Positions 41,624 through 50,679 of a DNA stretch of 64,000 bases are shown piece after piece (positions within the stretch are counted from its first letter, which is position 1; every line of letters begins with the position of its first letter). Under the pieces are notes generated by a model. The model was not told the origin of the DNA and did no database searches. It saw only the letters and a program-made list of their open reading frames with translations. The position numbers were made by a program, and so were the translations under genes. The stretch is from Thiocystis violascens DSM 198 (GTDB lineage: Bacteria; Pseudomonadota; Gammaproteobacteria; Chromatiales; Chromatiaceae): positions 930,001-994,000 of the forward strand of contig NC_018012.1 in assembly GCF_000227745.2 (NCBI RefSeq). Reading direction: 5' to 3'.

Positions 41624-43486
41624 TTAACCGAGAATCCGAAAGCTCGCTGTGAGTTCCGCGACGTCGATCTCACCCACCGCAAGCCGCAGACGTTGATTCA
41701 GTTCCACCTCGTCGCGAACCCTGACGCGCGCCTCCATGGCCAACTCGGGCAGCAGCAAAATCACTTTGCGATCCTCGCGACCAACCACGATCCCCTCCCC
41801 TTTCCAATTTGGATTATCCCTTAAAAACAGCAGCTTCCAGTGCTGATTCGAGAGACGTTCGCCACGCCGAATGGCGATGGATGCGGTGTCTGCCTCGCCG
41901 CTGCATTCCATGATCCGTTGCGCCGATCGCGGCTCGCGGCCGCCTAGCCAGGCACGAATCTGCTGATGCACCAGCAAATCCGAGTAGCGCCGCAGCGGAC
42001 TCGTGGCGCGGGTATAGAGTGGCAGACCGAGACCGGCATGGGACTCCGGTTCGACCGATAGACGGGTCGGTTTGAAACAGCGTCGCCGCGCGTACATCGC
42101 CGCGAGATCGGTCGCCTCATCGCCATTCTCAGGCGGGGGCTGGGTCGCGAACGGGATCGGGATACCCTGATCGAGACAAAAACGCGCCGCAGCCTCGCCG
42201 GCCATCAGCATCGCATCCATGACCATAGCGCGGCTTTTGAGTCTTGGCAGCGGACGGATGACCACCTGCCCGTCGACGACACGCACACTGACCTCCGGTA
42301 GCTCCAGACTGGTCGCGCCCTGCGCCGAGCGGCGATCCCGAAAACGGTTGGCGATCGTGCGGAGCGCGGCGAATGGCGCCGTATCCAGTTGCGTCTCGAC
42401 CACGTCATAGCTCAACCGCTCGACCCGCACCCAACTCCGACATACCTCGATCGCCTCGATTTCACCGGCATCCCCGCAGCGGAAACCGAAGGACAGCGCT
42501 GGCGAGACCGGCTGGAGACCAAGCCCCAGCCGGTCGGTCACGGCGCTCGGGAGCATGTTGACGATCCGCTCGGGAAGATAAAGATTCGCCCCGCGCGCGC
42601 GCGCCTCGCGTTCCAGATCGCTGTCCGGATCGATCAGCGCGGCCACGTCGGCGACATGCACCCAGAGCCGCTCGCCATCGAGACTCAGCGCATCGTCCGG
42701 ATCCTGGTTGCCTTCGTCGTCGATGGCATAGGCGGACAGATGGGTGAGATCGATCCGATCCTCTTCTGGCAACTCTGGGACCGGGAGATCCGGATCCTGG
42801 GTGGGCGCGCCACAGCGCACCGGATAGGGATTGTGGTTGCGCTCCCAGTAGCCGACCTGCACCAGCGTTCGATGCGCATTGCCCGGCGTCTGTTGATGGC
42901 CGAGCGCTTCGAGGATACGGCTATGCTCCGACTGACCGAGCGCCAGTCGTTCGACCTCACCCAGACGATGGGTGTCTTCCGGTGCCGGACAGGCCGCCGC
43001 CATACGCTCCAGAAAGGCTTTCCAGTCGCGCTCGGCTGCGTCCCTCGCGGCGCGCTCGGCCTGCTCGCGTTCGACCAGTTCGCGGGTGCGGGCCTGGATC
43101 GCTTGCGGCCTGCCGGTAAAGGTCAAGCCCTCGGCCACGAGTTGCCAGGCGGCCCAGGCGGTGGCGGGCGTAAAGGCGTTGAAGGCCAGTTCGGCCAGAT
43201 CCTTCAGGGTGGTTTCGCTCCCTTCCAGGAGTTCCCATGCCTCGGTCAACTCGCCCTGCTGCGGCGCCAGCTCGGACAGACTGCGCAAGGGGCCGGGATG
43301 GAGCAGTTCGACATCCTTGGCGCGCACCCGCTTACTGTGCCCGCCATCGAGTTCGATCTCGATCTTCTCGCCGATGCTCACGACCCGCGCCGGGCGGATC
43401 TTGTAGAGCACGAGACTGTCTATGGGTGGATTGGCCTGATAAATCGACAAGGCGCGTTTAACCTGTTCCAAAAACCTAATCAACAT
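41624..43486 (-). CDS. RNB-domain ribonuclease (RNase II/R superfamily)
   Basis: 620 residues. The N-terminal 230 residues are helical with an OB-like segment and lack a classical cold-shock signature. The RNB core (about 240-540) contains AYAIDDEGNQDPDDALSL, the aspartates that bind the two metals, then HVADVAALIDPDSDLEREARAR, and YTRATSPLRRYSDLLVHQQ, the RNB C-terminal motif. A short S1-like end follows (GEGIVVGREDRKVILLLP). It hydrolyses RNA 3' to 5'. Shorter and more divergent than RNase II or R of E. coli, it fits the 'ribonuclease catalytic domain-containing' group found in many gammaproteobacteria. The ATG has only a weak ribosome site. Confidence 0.88.
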   Translation of the reverse strand: MLIRFLEQVKRALSIYQANPPIDSLVLYKIRPARVVSIGEKIEIELDGGHSKRVRAKDVELLHPGPLRSLSELAPQQGELTEAWELLEGSETTLKDLAELAFNAFTPATAWAAWQLVAEGLTFTGRPQAIQARTRELVEREQAERAARDAAERDWKAFLERMAAACPAPEDTHRLGEVERLALGQSEHSRILEALGHQQTPGNAHRTLVQVGYWERNHNPYPVRCGAPTQDPDLPVPELPEEDRIDLTHLSAYAIDDEGNQDPDDALSLDGERLWVHVADVAALIDPDSDLEREARARGANLYLPERIVNMLPSAVTDRLGLGLQPVSPALSFGFRCGDAGEIEAIEVCRSWVRVERLSYDVVETQLDTAPFAALRTIANRFRDRRSAQGATSLELPEVSVRVVDGQVVIRPLPRLKSRAMVMDAMLMAGEAAARFCLDQGIPIPFATQPPPENGDEATDLAAMYARRRCFKPTRLSVEPESHAGLGLPLYTRATSPLRRYSDLLVHQQIRAWLGGREPRSAQRIMECSGEADTASIAIRRGERLSNQHWKLLFLRDNPNWKGEGIVVGREDRKVILLLPELAMEARVRVRDEVELNQRLRLAVGEIDVAELTASFRILG

Positions 43487-43611
43487 TGATCAGGCGGATT
43501 GATCCGCGCTTGGTTGACGCGGCGAGCCGCCCAACTCAAGCCCTTGACGCTCAGTCGCGCCGGACTAGAAAAAATCAGTGGTCAATGAATGGCTTCAACT
43601 TTTTTCGATGA

Positions 43612-45666
43612 TCAAGACGCATCCTGTTGACAGGATGGATTCCGTGCTTCCGCTCGCACCTCGGCCAGGAAGCAGTGCACCCGCCGCGAATCGCTCAGGC
43701 GTGTCTGAGTGGGATAGGCATTGGCGCAGTCAGCGAGGGCCTCTGGACAACGGGGGTGAAAATGACAACCCGCGGGCGGATGCGCCGGCGACGGCATGTC
43801 GCCTTCCAGCCGAATGACCTGGCGTCGTTGCGCCGGGTCGATCACCGGAACCGCCGAGAGCAGCGCGCGGGTATAGGGATGGCGCGGATCGTCCAGAATC
43901 TCGTCGACCCACCCCTGCTCGACCACCCGCCCAAGGTACATGACCGCGACCTCATGGGCCAGATAGGCGACCACCGAAAGGTTATGGGTGATGAAGAGAT
44001 AGGCGAGTCCAAGCCGATCCTGAAGATCTTTCAGCAGATTCAGAATCTGCGCCTGGACGGAGACATCCAGGGCGCTGGTGGGTTCGTCGCAGACGATGAT
44101 CCGTGGCTCCACCGCCAATGCGCGGGCGATACAGATGCGTTGGCGCTGCCCGCCGGAAAATTCGTGCGGATAACGTTGCGCCGATGCGGGGTCCATGCCG
44201 ACCAGCTCCAGCAATTCGGCCACCCGGCGCATCCGGTTGGCGCGGCGCGGTTCGATCCCCAGGGACTGCAAGCCCTCGCCGATCACGTCGCCCACCAGCA
44301 TGCGGGGGTTCATGGAGGCATAGGGATCCTGAAAAATGATCTGCAGATCCTTGCGGAAGGCGCGCATCGAGCGATGTCCCAGTCCGACCAATTCCTGGTC
44401 ACGATAGCGGATCGAACCGCCGGTGGGCGGGATCAATTGCAGAATGCCCTTGCCGGCGGTGGTCTTGCCGCAGCCGGACTCGCCGACAAGAGCGAGGGTT
44501 TGGCCGGCGCGCAGTTCCAGCGAGACGCCATCCACGGCCTTGACATAACCGACCACCCGTCGCAGAACGCCACGCTGAATCGGAAAGTGGACCTTCAAAT
44601 CCGTCGCGCGCAGCAGCAGCTCATCCTCCCTCGCGCGCGGTTCGGCAGCGGTCGCGGACCCAGGCTCCGACCACGAATCGCTGACCTCTGACCGCCGACC
44701 GCTGTTCCAGAGATGGCAGCGCACGCCCCGCCCCTCGCAGATGTCCAGCCAGCGCGGCGGCTCCTGGCGGCAAATATCCATCACCGCGGGACAGCGATCG
44801 GCGAACCGGCAGCCACGAAAAACCGTCTCCAGCGGCGGTACCCGGCCTGGAATCACGGCCAGCCGTCCGCTGCGCTTGTCAGCGCTCGGCAGGCTTTCCA
44901 TCAAGCGGCGGCTGTAGGGATGGGCTGGGGCTGCGAAAAAATCCGCCACTGTCGCGGTTTCGACGAGCTGGCCGGCATACATCACCGCCAGACGATCGGC
45001 GGTTTCGGCCACCACGCTCAGATCGTGGGTAATCAGCAGCACGGCCATGCCGGTGTCGCGCTGAAGATCCTTCAGCAGGCGCAGCACCTGCGCTTGAATC
45101 GTGACATCCAGCGCCGTGGTCGGCTCGTCGGCGATCAGAAGTCGCGGATCCCCGGCGAGCGCCATGGCGATCATGATGCGCTGTTTCATGCCGCCGGAAA
45201 GCTGATGGGGGTACTCGCCGACCCGTTGCTCGGGATCTGGAATGCCCACGGCCCGCAGCAATTCGACGACCCGCGCCGGCACCTGATTGCGCGAGCGGCC
45301 TTCATGGACCCGCACCGCCTCGGCGATCTGATCGCCGACCGTCAGCACCGGATTCAGCGAGGTTTGGGGTTCCTGAAAGATCATCGCCATGCGACCGCCA
45401 CGGATGCGGCGCATCTCGGTCTCGGTCAGACGCGGCAGATCGATCCCGTTGAGCCGAACCGAGCCCGCGACGATGCGGCCCGAGGGTGGCAGGAGTCGCA
45501 TCAGCGAGAGTGCGGTCATGGATTTACCGCAACCCGATTCGCCGAGCAGCGCGAAGGTCTCGCCCGCGCGAATCGTGAAATCCAGTCCATCGACCACCCT
45601 CGCCGGGCGCTCGACGGCGCCGAGCTGGGTGGTCAGACCTTCGACTTGAAGCAGGGGATCGGTCAT
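43612..45666 (-). CDS. Double-ABC peptide transporter ATPase (YejF/Dpp-Opp type)
   Basis: 684 residues with two complete nucleotide-binding domains of the oligopeptide class. Domain 1 has Walker A GESGCGKS (42-49), signature LSGGMKQR and [13 protein letters not shown]; domain 2 has GESGCGKT (about 394), FSGGQRQR and [13 protein letters not shown]. Each is followed by the Cys-rich oligopeptide C-terminal tail ([19 protein letters not shown]). Fused ATPases of this kind energise YejABEF-like importers of peptides or peptide-like toxins. The matching binding protein and permeases are 5 kb away on the other strand (50680-55251), so the system is split. The chosen start has no clear ribosome site; the frame runs 40 codons further up. 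Confidence 0.9.
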   Translation of the reverse strand: MTDPLLQVEGLTTQLGAVERPARVVDGLDFTIRAGETFALLGESGCGKSMTALSLMRLLPPSGRIVAGSVRLNGIDLPRLTETEMRRIRGGRMAMIFQEPQTSLNPVLTVGDQIAEAVRVHEGRSRNQVPARVVELLRAVGIPDPEQRVGEYPHQLSGGMKQRIMIAMALAGDPRLLIADEPTTALDVTIQAQVLRLLKDLQRDTGMAVLLITHDLSVVAETADRLAVMYAGQLVETATVADFFAAPAHPYSRRLMESLPSADKRSGRLAVIPGRVPPLETVFRGCRFADRCPAVMDICRQEPPRWLDICEGRGVRCHLWNSGRRSEVSDSWSEPGSATAAEPRAREDELLLRATDLKVHFPIQRGVLRRVVGYVKAVDGVSLELRAGQTLALVGESGCGKTTAGKGILQLIPPTGGSIRYRDQELVGLGHRSMRAFRKDLQIIFQDPYASMNPRMLVGDVIGEGLQSLGIEPRRANRMRRVAELLELVGMDPASAQRYPHEFSGGQRQRICIARALAVEPRIIVCDEPTSALDVSVQAQILNLLKDLQDRLGLAYLFITHNLSVVAYLAHEVAVMYLGRVVEQGWVDEILDDPRHPYTRALLSAVPVIDPAQRRQVIRLEGDMPSPAHPPAGCHFHPRCPEALADCANAYPTQTRLSDSRRVHCFLAEVRAEARNPSCQQDAS

Positions 45667-45707
45667 AAAAGGAAAAATGTCCCGATGGCTGGAGCGCCAT
45701 CCATTTC

Positions 45708-46484
45708 TCACCCCAAACCCAGAATGTTGAACCCGGTATCCACGTACAGAATGTCCCCGGTGATCCCGCTCGCCAGATCCGAGCACAGAAAAGCGGCGGC
45801 GTTCCCGACTTCCTCGGTGGTCACGGTGCGTCTCAGCGGGGTGTGTTTCTCCACCTGATTCAACATCGCGCGGAAATGCGAGATCCCAGCTGCGGCTAGG
45901 GTATAGACCGGTCCCGCCGAAATGGCGTTGACACGGGTTCCCTTGGGACCGAGCGAGGCGGCCAGATAGCGGACGTTGGCCTCCAAACTGGCCTTGGCGA
46001 GCCCCATCACGTTGTAGTAGGGCACGGCCCGCACGGATCCAAGAAAGGTCATGGTGAGCAGCGCGCCGTTGCGTCCTTCCATCAAGGGCCGACTGGCCTT
46101 AGCGAGGGCGGCGAAGCTGTAGGAAGAGATCTCGTGTGCGGTGGTGAAGCCGTCCCGGGTCAGCGCGTCCACGTAATCGCCTTCCAATTCATGCTTGGGG
46201 GCAAAGGCAATGGAATGGACGATGGCGTCCAGGCCGTCCCAGCGTTCTTCCAACTCCGCGAAAAAGTGAGCGATCTGCCGGTCGGTGCTCACGTCAAGCG
46301 GCAGGACGATGTCCGACCCCAATTGAGCGGCAAAGTCCGTGACGCGAGACTTAAGCTTCTCGTTTTGGTAGGTCAGGGCGATCTGAGCGCCCTCGCGGCG
46401 CATGGCCTCGGCGCAACCCCAGGCAATTGAGCGGTTGCTCGCCACGCCGGTGATCAGGATACGCTTGTCTTGAAGAAACCCCAT
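45708..46484 (-). CDS. fabI: Enoyl-[acyl-carrier-protein] reductase (NADH)
   Basis: 258 residues. [17 protein letters not shown] is the FabI-type nucleotide-binding loop and [14 protein letters not shown] supplies the Tyr-x6-Lys pair at about 155-163, the positions expected for Fab[31 protein letters not shown] and [10 protein letters not shown] are also typical. It performs the last reduction in the fatty acid elongation cycle and is the target of triclosan-type inhibitors. The ATG at 46484 follows ggaga; the 52 upstream in-frame codons are not conserved. It precedes the ABC ATPase by 41 bases on the same strand, but the pathways are unrelated. Confidence 0.94.
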   Translation of the reverse strand: MGFLQDKRILITGVASNRSIAWGCAEAMRREGAQIALTYQNEKLKSRVTDFAAQLGSDIVLPLDVSTDRQIAHFFAELEERWDGLDAIVHSIAFAPKHELEGDYVDALTRDGFTTAHEISSYSFAALAKASRPLMEGRNGALLTMTFLGSVRAVPYYNVMGLAKASLEANVRYLAASLGPKGTRVNAISAGPVYTLAAAGISHFRAMLNQVEKHTPLRRTVTTEEVGNAAAFLCSDLASGITGDILYVDTGFNILGLG

Positions 46485-46691
46485 GGGTGCCAATTCTCCG
46501 GTTCGTCGGGCGGCGCGGGCGGCGCCGGGATTTGCTGATTTCGGTGGCATGGGCGCAGTGCGATCATAGCGTCCCAGGTTGACTCGCAAGACTACAGAAA
46601 CTCGACAACTCGTGAAAGGGCGATCAGGCGCGGCGGTCACGCAAGCCCTGCCTGAATTTCGCGGTTAACGATAAACGGGAGGAGCGAAAGA

Positions 46692-46760
46692 ATGACCGAC
46701 CTCGCCACGCTCTATCAAAATTGGTTTCGTGGCTCTTCAACTCGCCTTGCGTCACCATAG
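46692..46760 (+). CDS. Very short ORF with strong ribosome site (leader peptide or gene remnant)
   Basis: A 22-codon frame, MTDLATLYQNWFRG and then a short Ser/Arg tail, preceded by gggaggagcgaaag, one of the best ribosome sites in the window. It ends 12 bases before a perfect inverted repeat. It could be the surviving 5' end of a lost gene or a leader peptide. No homolog recognised. Confidence 0.3.
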   Translation: MTDLATLYQNWFRGSSTRLASP

Positions 46761-46771
46761 ACGGTCGGCGG

Positions 46772-46813
46772 GACGCGGTTTAAATATCTAAAATGAATGA
46801 CTTAAACCGCGTC
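46772..46813. repeat. Inverted repeat of the gacgcggtttaa family
   Basis: gacgcggtttaa (46772-46783) pairs perfectly with ttaaaccgcgtc (46802-46813), 18-base loop. The same 12-mer core recurs inverted at 50570-50581 and 50643-50654, so these elements bracket the 47029-50046 gene. The remainder of 46814-47028 holds no gene. Confidence 0.75.
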
Positions 46814-47028
46814 GACTCGGGTTTTACAGGTGAGTGTAAACACGGCTGACGACTCAAAACGGCGTAGACCGTCATGGATGCGGTTTCATGGTCCGGATCT
46901 CGCACAGAATCGCCGCAATTGATAGCATTGGTCTTTTCAATATCCGCGATGTGGGCGACGGTCCGTTTTAGCGTTGCGAGATGAACGCTGGTCGACGTCC
47001 CCGGATCCCCTGCCAAGGCTGCTGAGTC

Positions 47029-50000
47029 ATGTACACCATCGTGCGTCGCCAGGCTTTTTCCGAAATCACATTCCTGTGGGAAGTTCTGGCACCCGACGTA
47101 GCCCAAGCCGCGCAGCCCGGTCAATTCGTGATGCTCCGACTGCACGAGGGCGGGGAACGGATCCCGCTGACCGTCGCCGATTTCGACCGCCGCGCGGGGA
47201 CCGTCACCCTGGTCATCCAGGCGTTCGGGAAGACCACGCGCGAGATGGCGCACCACTACCGGGAGGGCGACCGGTTCGCCGATTTCGTCGGTCCGCTCGG
47301 CCGGCCCCAGCGTATCGAGAAGGTCGGGCATGTGGCGCTCGTCGGCGGCGGTCTCGGCATCGCTCCGATCTATCCGCAACTGCGCGCCTTCAAGGAGGCG
47401 GGAAACCGCACCACCGGCATCGTCGGGTTCCGCGCCAAGCCGCTGGTCTTCTGGGAAGACCGGTTCCGCGACTATTGCGACGAACTCATGGTCTGCACCG
47501 ATGACGGCAGCCATGGCAGGCCGGGGTTCGTCACGGAGGCGCTGCGGGAGCTGCTGGAGCGCGACCCGCCCGATTTGGTGGTGGCCATCGGCCCGCCGCC
47601 GATGATGCAGGCCTGCGTCGAAACGACACGCCCCTTCGGCGTCAAGACCCTGGTGAGCCTCAACAGCATCATGGTCGACGGGACCGGGATGTGCGGCTCC
47701 TGTCGCGTGAGCGTCAACGGACAGGTCCGGTTCGCTTGTGTCGACGGACCCGATTTCGATGGCCATCAGGTCGATTTCCAGGAGCTGATGGCGCGGCAAA
47801 AACGCTTCAAGTCGCAGGAGGCGACAGCCAGCGAGGGCTACGCGCATGTCTGCGAACTCGAACGGAAACTGTTCGAGGAAGATAAGCGAAATTACAAAAA
47901 AATCAAACAGATCGAACCGAAACAAACGCGAATGCCGGAGCGCGATCCGCAAGAACGTGCGAGGAATTTCAAAGAAGTGAATCTCGGCTACACGCTTGAC
48001 CTGGCCCTACAGGAAGCCGAGCGGTGTCTCCAGTGCGGCAACCCCAAATGCATTGCCGGCTGTCCCGTGCAGATCGATATTCCGCGTTTCATCCGCCACC
48101 TTCTGGTGCGCGACATCGATGGCGCGGCGGCCGTCATCCGCGAGTCCAACGCCTTTCCCTCCATTTGCGGTCGCGTCTGTCCCCAGGAGACGCAGTGTGA
48201 AGCGCAATGCATCATTGGCTCCAAGGTGGAGCCGGTCGCCATCGGACGCCTGGAACGCTTCGTCGGCGATCATGCCAACCCGGCTAGAATCGCGCCGCTC
48301 CCGGTCGAGAAACCGCTCGGCAAGGTCGCCATCTGCGGATCGGGACCCGCCGGTCTAGCCGCCGCGGCCGATCTGGTGAAAACGGGCTGCGACGTGACGA
48401 TCTACGAGGCGCTCCATGTGGTTGGCGGCGTCCTCCAGTTCGGCATCCCCGCCTTCCGCCTCCCCCGCGAAATCATCGCTCGCGAGGTCCAACAACTGCG
48501 CGACCAGGGGGTCGAGATCGCGGCCAATAAGGTCATCGGTCGTACCTTCACGGTTCCTCAACTGCTCCAGGAGATGGGCTACGACGCCGTCTTTCTCGGC
48601 ATCGGCGCCGGCGCACCGACTTTTCTCGGCATTCCAGGCGAGCACGCCGCCACGGTCTACAGCGCCAACGAATTTCTCACCCGTGTTAATTTGATGGGAG
48701 GCGACCGGTTTCCCTATGTCGATACCCCGATCCGCGTCGGTCAGAGCGTGGTGGTGGTCGGTGCCGGTAATACCGCCATGGACTGTCTGCGCGTCGCGAA
48801 GCGGCTCGGCGCGCAAAGGGTGACCTGCGTTTATCGACGCTCCGAGGCCGAGGCACCGGCCCGCGTCGAAGAGCTTCGCCACGCCCGGGAAGAGGGCGTC
48901 GAGTTCTTCTTTCTCCATGGCCCGGTCGAGGTTCTCACCGATACCGAGGGCAATGTGACGGGCATGAAGGTCGAAAAGATGGCGCTGGGCGAACCCGACG
49001 CGCGGGGACGCCGCCGGCCCCTGCCGACCGGCGAACGTTTCGACATCGTCTGCGATACCGTCATCTCCGCGCTCGGCACCCGGGCCAATACGCTCGTCAC
49101 CGAATCCACCCCGGATCTCGCGCTCGACACCCGCGGTTACATCGCGGCCGACGACGGCAAACTCGCATCGACGCAGGCCACCAATCTGCCCGGCGTGTTC
49201 GCGGGCGGCGATATCGTGAATGGCGGCGCCACCGTGATCCTCGCGATGGGCGCCGGACGGCGCGCGGCCAGATCGATCGAGACCTATCTACGGCTTGGCA
49301 AGAAATGGCCCATCACCGCGACCGATGTCGCGGACCTGGCACCCTCCACCGTCGGGCAGGAACCTGTCGGCATCGGACCTGCGGCGACCGAGCCGGATCA
49401 AGCAGACCGTCTGCTGTGTCCGAAATGCCGTTCTCCACTGGATGACGGTGGCGACAGTTACGTCTGCTGCGCCGACGCGCGGCTGGAGTGGCGTTGCGAA
49501 TCGTGCGGCAAGGTCAGCGAGGGCTTTGCCTTCCCCTACGGCGTGTGTCCTGCTTGCGGCGGGGTCTTGACGGCCCTCGACTCGCGCCGGATCGAGGGGA
49601 CCGCCGCTCTCGCGGCGATTCGCGCCGCCTTCGAAATCGAGCTGGGCGGCATGGCCTTCTACCAACGCGCCGCCATCGAGACGCCGGAGCCCGTGCTCAA
49701 GGATCTGTTTCAACGCTTCGCCAGCATGGAAGAGGAGCACATGGCGACGCTTGCCCGCCGCTATCATGTGGACATTCCATCGCTGTCCGACACCTTCCAG
49801 GTGGAGCGAGCCGCCCTCTACGCGGGCATCGCGAGCCATCCCGACGATCCGATCAACCTGTTCCGGATCGCGATCGCCTGCGAGGAACGGGCCGTCGAGT
49901 TTTTTACGGAACGTAGCGAACAGGAAGCTGAGGACTCGCCCGAGGCGGCGCTTTACCGTGAACTGGCGGCCGAGGAGCGGGAGCACGTCGCGGTACTCAC

Positions 50001-50046
50001 AACAGAGCTTGATCGCTATCGACAAGGCAAACCTGGACTGCTGTAG
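47029..50046 (+). CDS. NfnA-NfnB-rubrerythrin-like fusion oxidoreductase
   Basis: 1005 residues with three recognisable parts. Residues 1-270: ferredoxin-NADP reductase type (NfnA/SudB-like), with GQFVMLRLHEGGERIPLTV, VGGGLGIAPIYPQL and a C-terminal 2Fe-2S-type Cys set (GTGMCGSCRVSVNGQVRFAC). Residues of about 300-770: glutamate synthase small-subunit/NfnB type, with CLQCGNPKCIAGCP and CGRVCPQETQCEAQC for 4Fe-4S clusters, FAD loop CGSGPAGLAAAADL (about 431) and NADP loop VVGAGNTAMDC (about 574). Residues of about 790-1005: zinc-ribbon/rubredoxin-like CxxC pairs, then a ferritin-like domain with carboxylate motifs (ELGGMAFY, MEEEH, CEERAVEFF, EEREH). The first two halves normally form a two-subunit electron-bifurcating or sulfide/polysulfide-linked enzyme. 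The last part is typical of peroxide-reducing diiron proteins. Confidence 0.88.
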   Translation: MYTIVRRQAFSEITFLWEVLAPDVAQAAQPGQFVMLRLHEGGERIPLTVADFDRRAGTVTLVIQAFGKTTREMAHHYREGDRFADFVGPLGRPQRIEKVGHVALVGGGLGIAPIYPQLRAFKEAGNRTTGIVGFRAKPLVFWEDRFRDYCDELMVCTDDGSHGRPGFVTEALRELLERDPPDLVVAIGPPPMMQACVETTRPFGVKTLVSLNSIMVDGTGMCGSCRVSVNGQVRFACVDGPDFDGHQVDFQELMARQKRFKSQEATASEGYAHVCELERKLFEEDKRNYKKIKQIEPKQTRMPERDPQERARNFKEVNLGYTLDLALQEAERCLQCGNPKCIAGCPVQIDIPRFIRHLLVRDIDGAAAVIRESNAFPSICGRVCPQETQCEAQCIIGSKVEPVAIGRLERFVGDHANPARIAPLPVEKPLGKVAICGSGPAGLAAAADLVKTGCDVTIYEALHVVGGVLQFGIPAFRLPREIIAREVQQLRDQGVEIAANKVIGRTFTVPQLLQEMGYDAVFLGIGAGAPTFLGIPGEHAATVYSANEFLTRVNLMGGDRFPYVDTPIRVGQSVVVVGAGNTAMDCLRVAKRLGAQRVTCVYRRSEAEAPARVEELRHAREEGVEFFFLHGPVEVLTDTEGNVTGMKVEKMALGEPDARGRRRPLPTGERFDIVCDTVISALGTRANTLVTESTPDLALDTRGYIAADDGKLASTQATNLPGVFAGGDIVNGGATVILAMGAGRRAARSIETYLRLGKKWPITATDVADLAPSTVGQEPVGIGPAATEPDQADRLLCPKCRSPLDDGGDSYVCCADARLEWRCESCGKVSEGFAFPYGVCPACGGVLTALDSRRIEGTAALAAIRAAFEIELGGMAFYQRAAIETPEPVLKDLFQRFASMEEEHMATLARRYHVDIPSLSDTFQVERAALYAGIASHPDDPINLFRIAIACEERAVEFFTERSEQEAEDSPEAALYRELAAEEREHVAVLTTELDRYRQGKPGLL

Positions 50047-50080
50047 CCATGTTGGCGTCGATCATCGTTTCGGCCATCGC

Positions 50081-50101
50081 TCGTTGTCGTTGTCGTTGTC
50101 G
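50081..50101. repeat. Hexanucleotide microsatellite (tcgttg)3
   Basis: Three and a half tandem tcgttg units directly after the stop of the fusion oxidoreductase gene, followed by an imperfect inverse (catcatcgacaacg). Confidence 0.6.
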
Positions 50102-50326
50102 TAATCGCATCATCGACAACGCATCTGCAAGCATTTGGCGCCATCAAGCAATCTGCGACATGGGGGGGCGGGATACCCGCCCCAGGAACACTGGCCGGAT
50201 CGATGATCGAAGCCGCCATGTTCAAGAATGGTTCGGCCACAGCGCGCTCGATGGGTGTGATCGGCCCGCAATTCTCAAGTATGACCTGATGAAGCAAAAA
50301 ACCCAGACGAATCAGGTGGGCAGTTA

Positions 50327-50446
50327 AGGGTTTCCCGTTCGTCCTGAGCTTGTCGAAGGATGAACGGGAAACCCTAAGCCTCTGAGCGTGAAGCCGTTCA
50401 TGGTTCGATCCTTCGGCTTCGCTCAGGACTCACCACGAACGGCTTC
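50327..50446. repeat. Two adjacent REP-like hairpins
   Basis: Hairpin 1: agggtttcccgttc (50327-50340) with gaacgggaaaccct (50362-50375). Hairpin 2: gaagccgttc (50390-50399) with gaacggcttc (50437-50446). Their loops hold the core gtcctgagc...cgaagga in opposite orientations, the same core that lies in the ATPase gene at 167-212. The rest of 50102-50326 and 50447-50569 shows no gene. Confidence 0.8.
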
Positions 50447-50569
50447 AGGCTGCCTTAGCCCTGCTTTCCGGGCAGAGAAGGCGAAACGGTCAGGCTCAAA
50501 CTGAGAATTGCTGGCGATCGGCAGGCGCCCAGGACAGAATTCGACCATACTGCAAACCTTATTGGTTGC

Positions 50570-50654
50570 TAAACCGCGTCCGCTCCGACTATCGTCGATG
50601 CGGCCAAGGTTAATCCAATCAAAAAACATCGCATACCGCACTGGACGCGGTTTA
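50570..50654. repeat. Inverted repeat of the gacgcggttta family before the binding-protein gene
   Basis: taaaccgcgtcc (50570-50581) and ggacgcggttta (50643-50654) are perfect inverses around a 61-base interval. They lie directly upstream of the start region of the transporter operon and could influence its leader. Confidence 0.7.
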
Positions 50655-50679
50655 ACGCGATACACCGGGAGCGCTTGGT

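Noticed and set aside
46780..47952. 390-residue minus-strand open frame
   Set aside because: Antisense to the start of the fusion oxidoreductase, whose nucleotide-binding and Cys motifs are clear; the minus frame has none.
50049..50327. 92-residue plus-strand ORF after the fusion gene
   Set aside because: It translates the hexamer repeat (Cys/Arg alternation) and shows no coding character.
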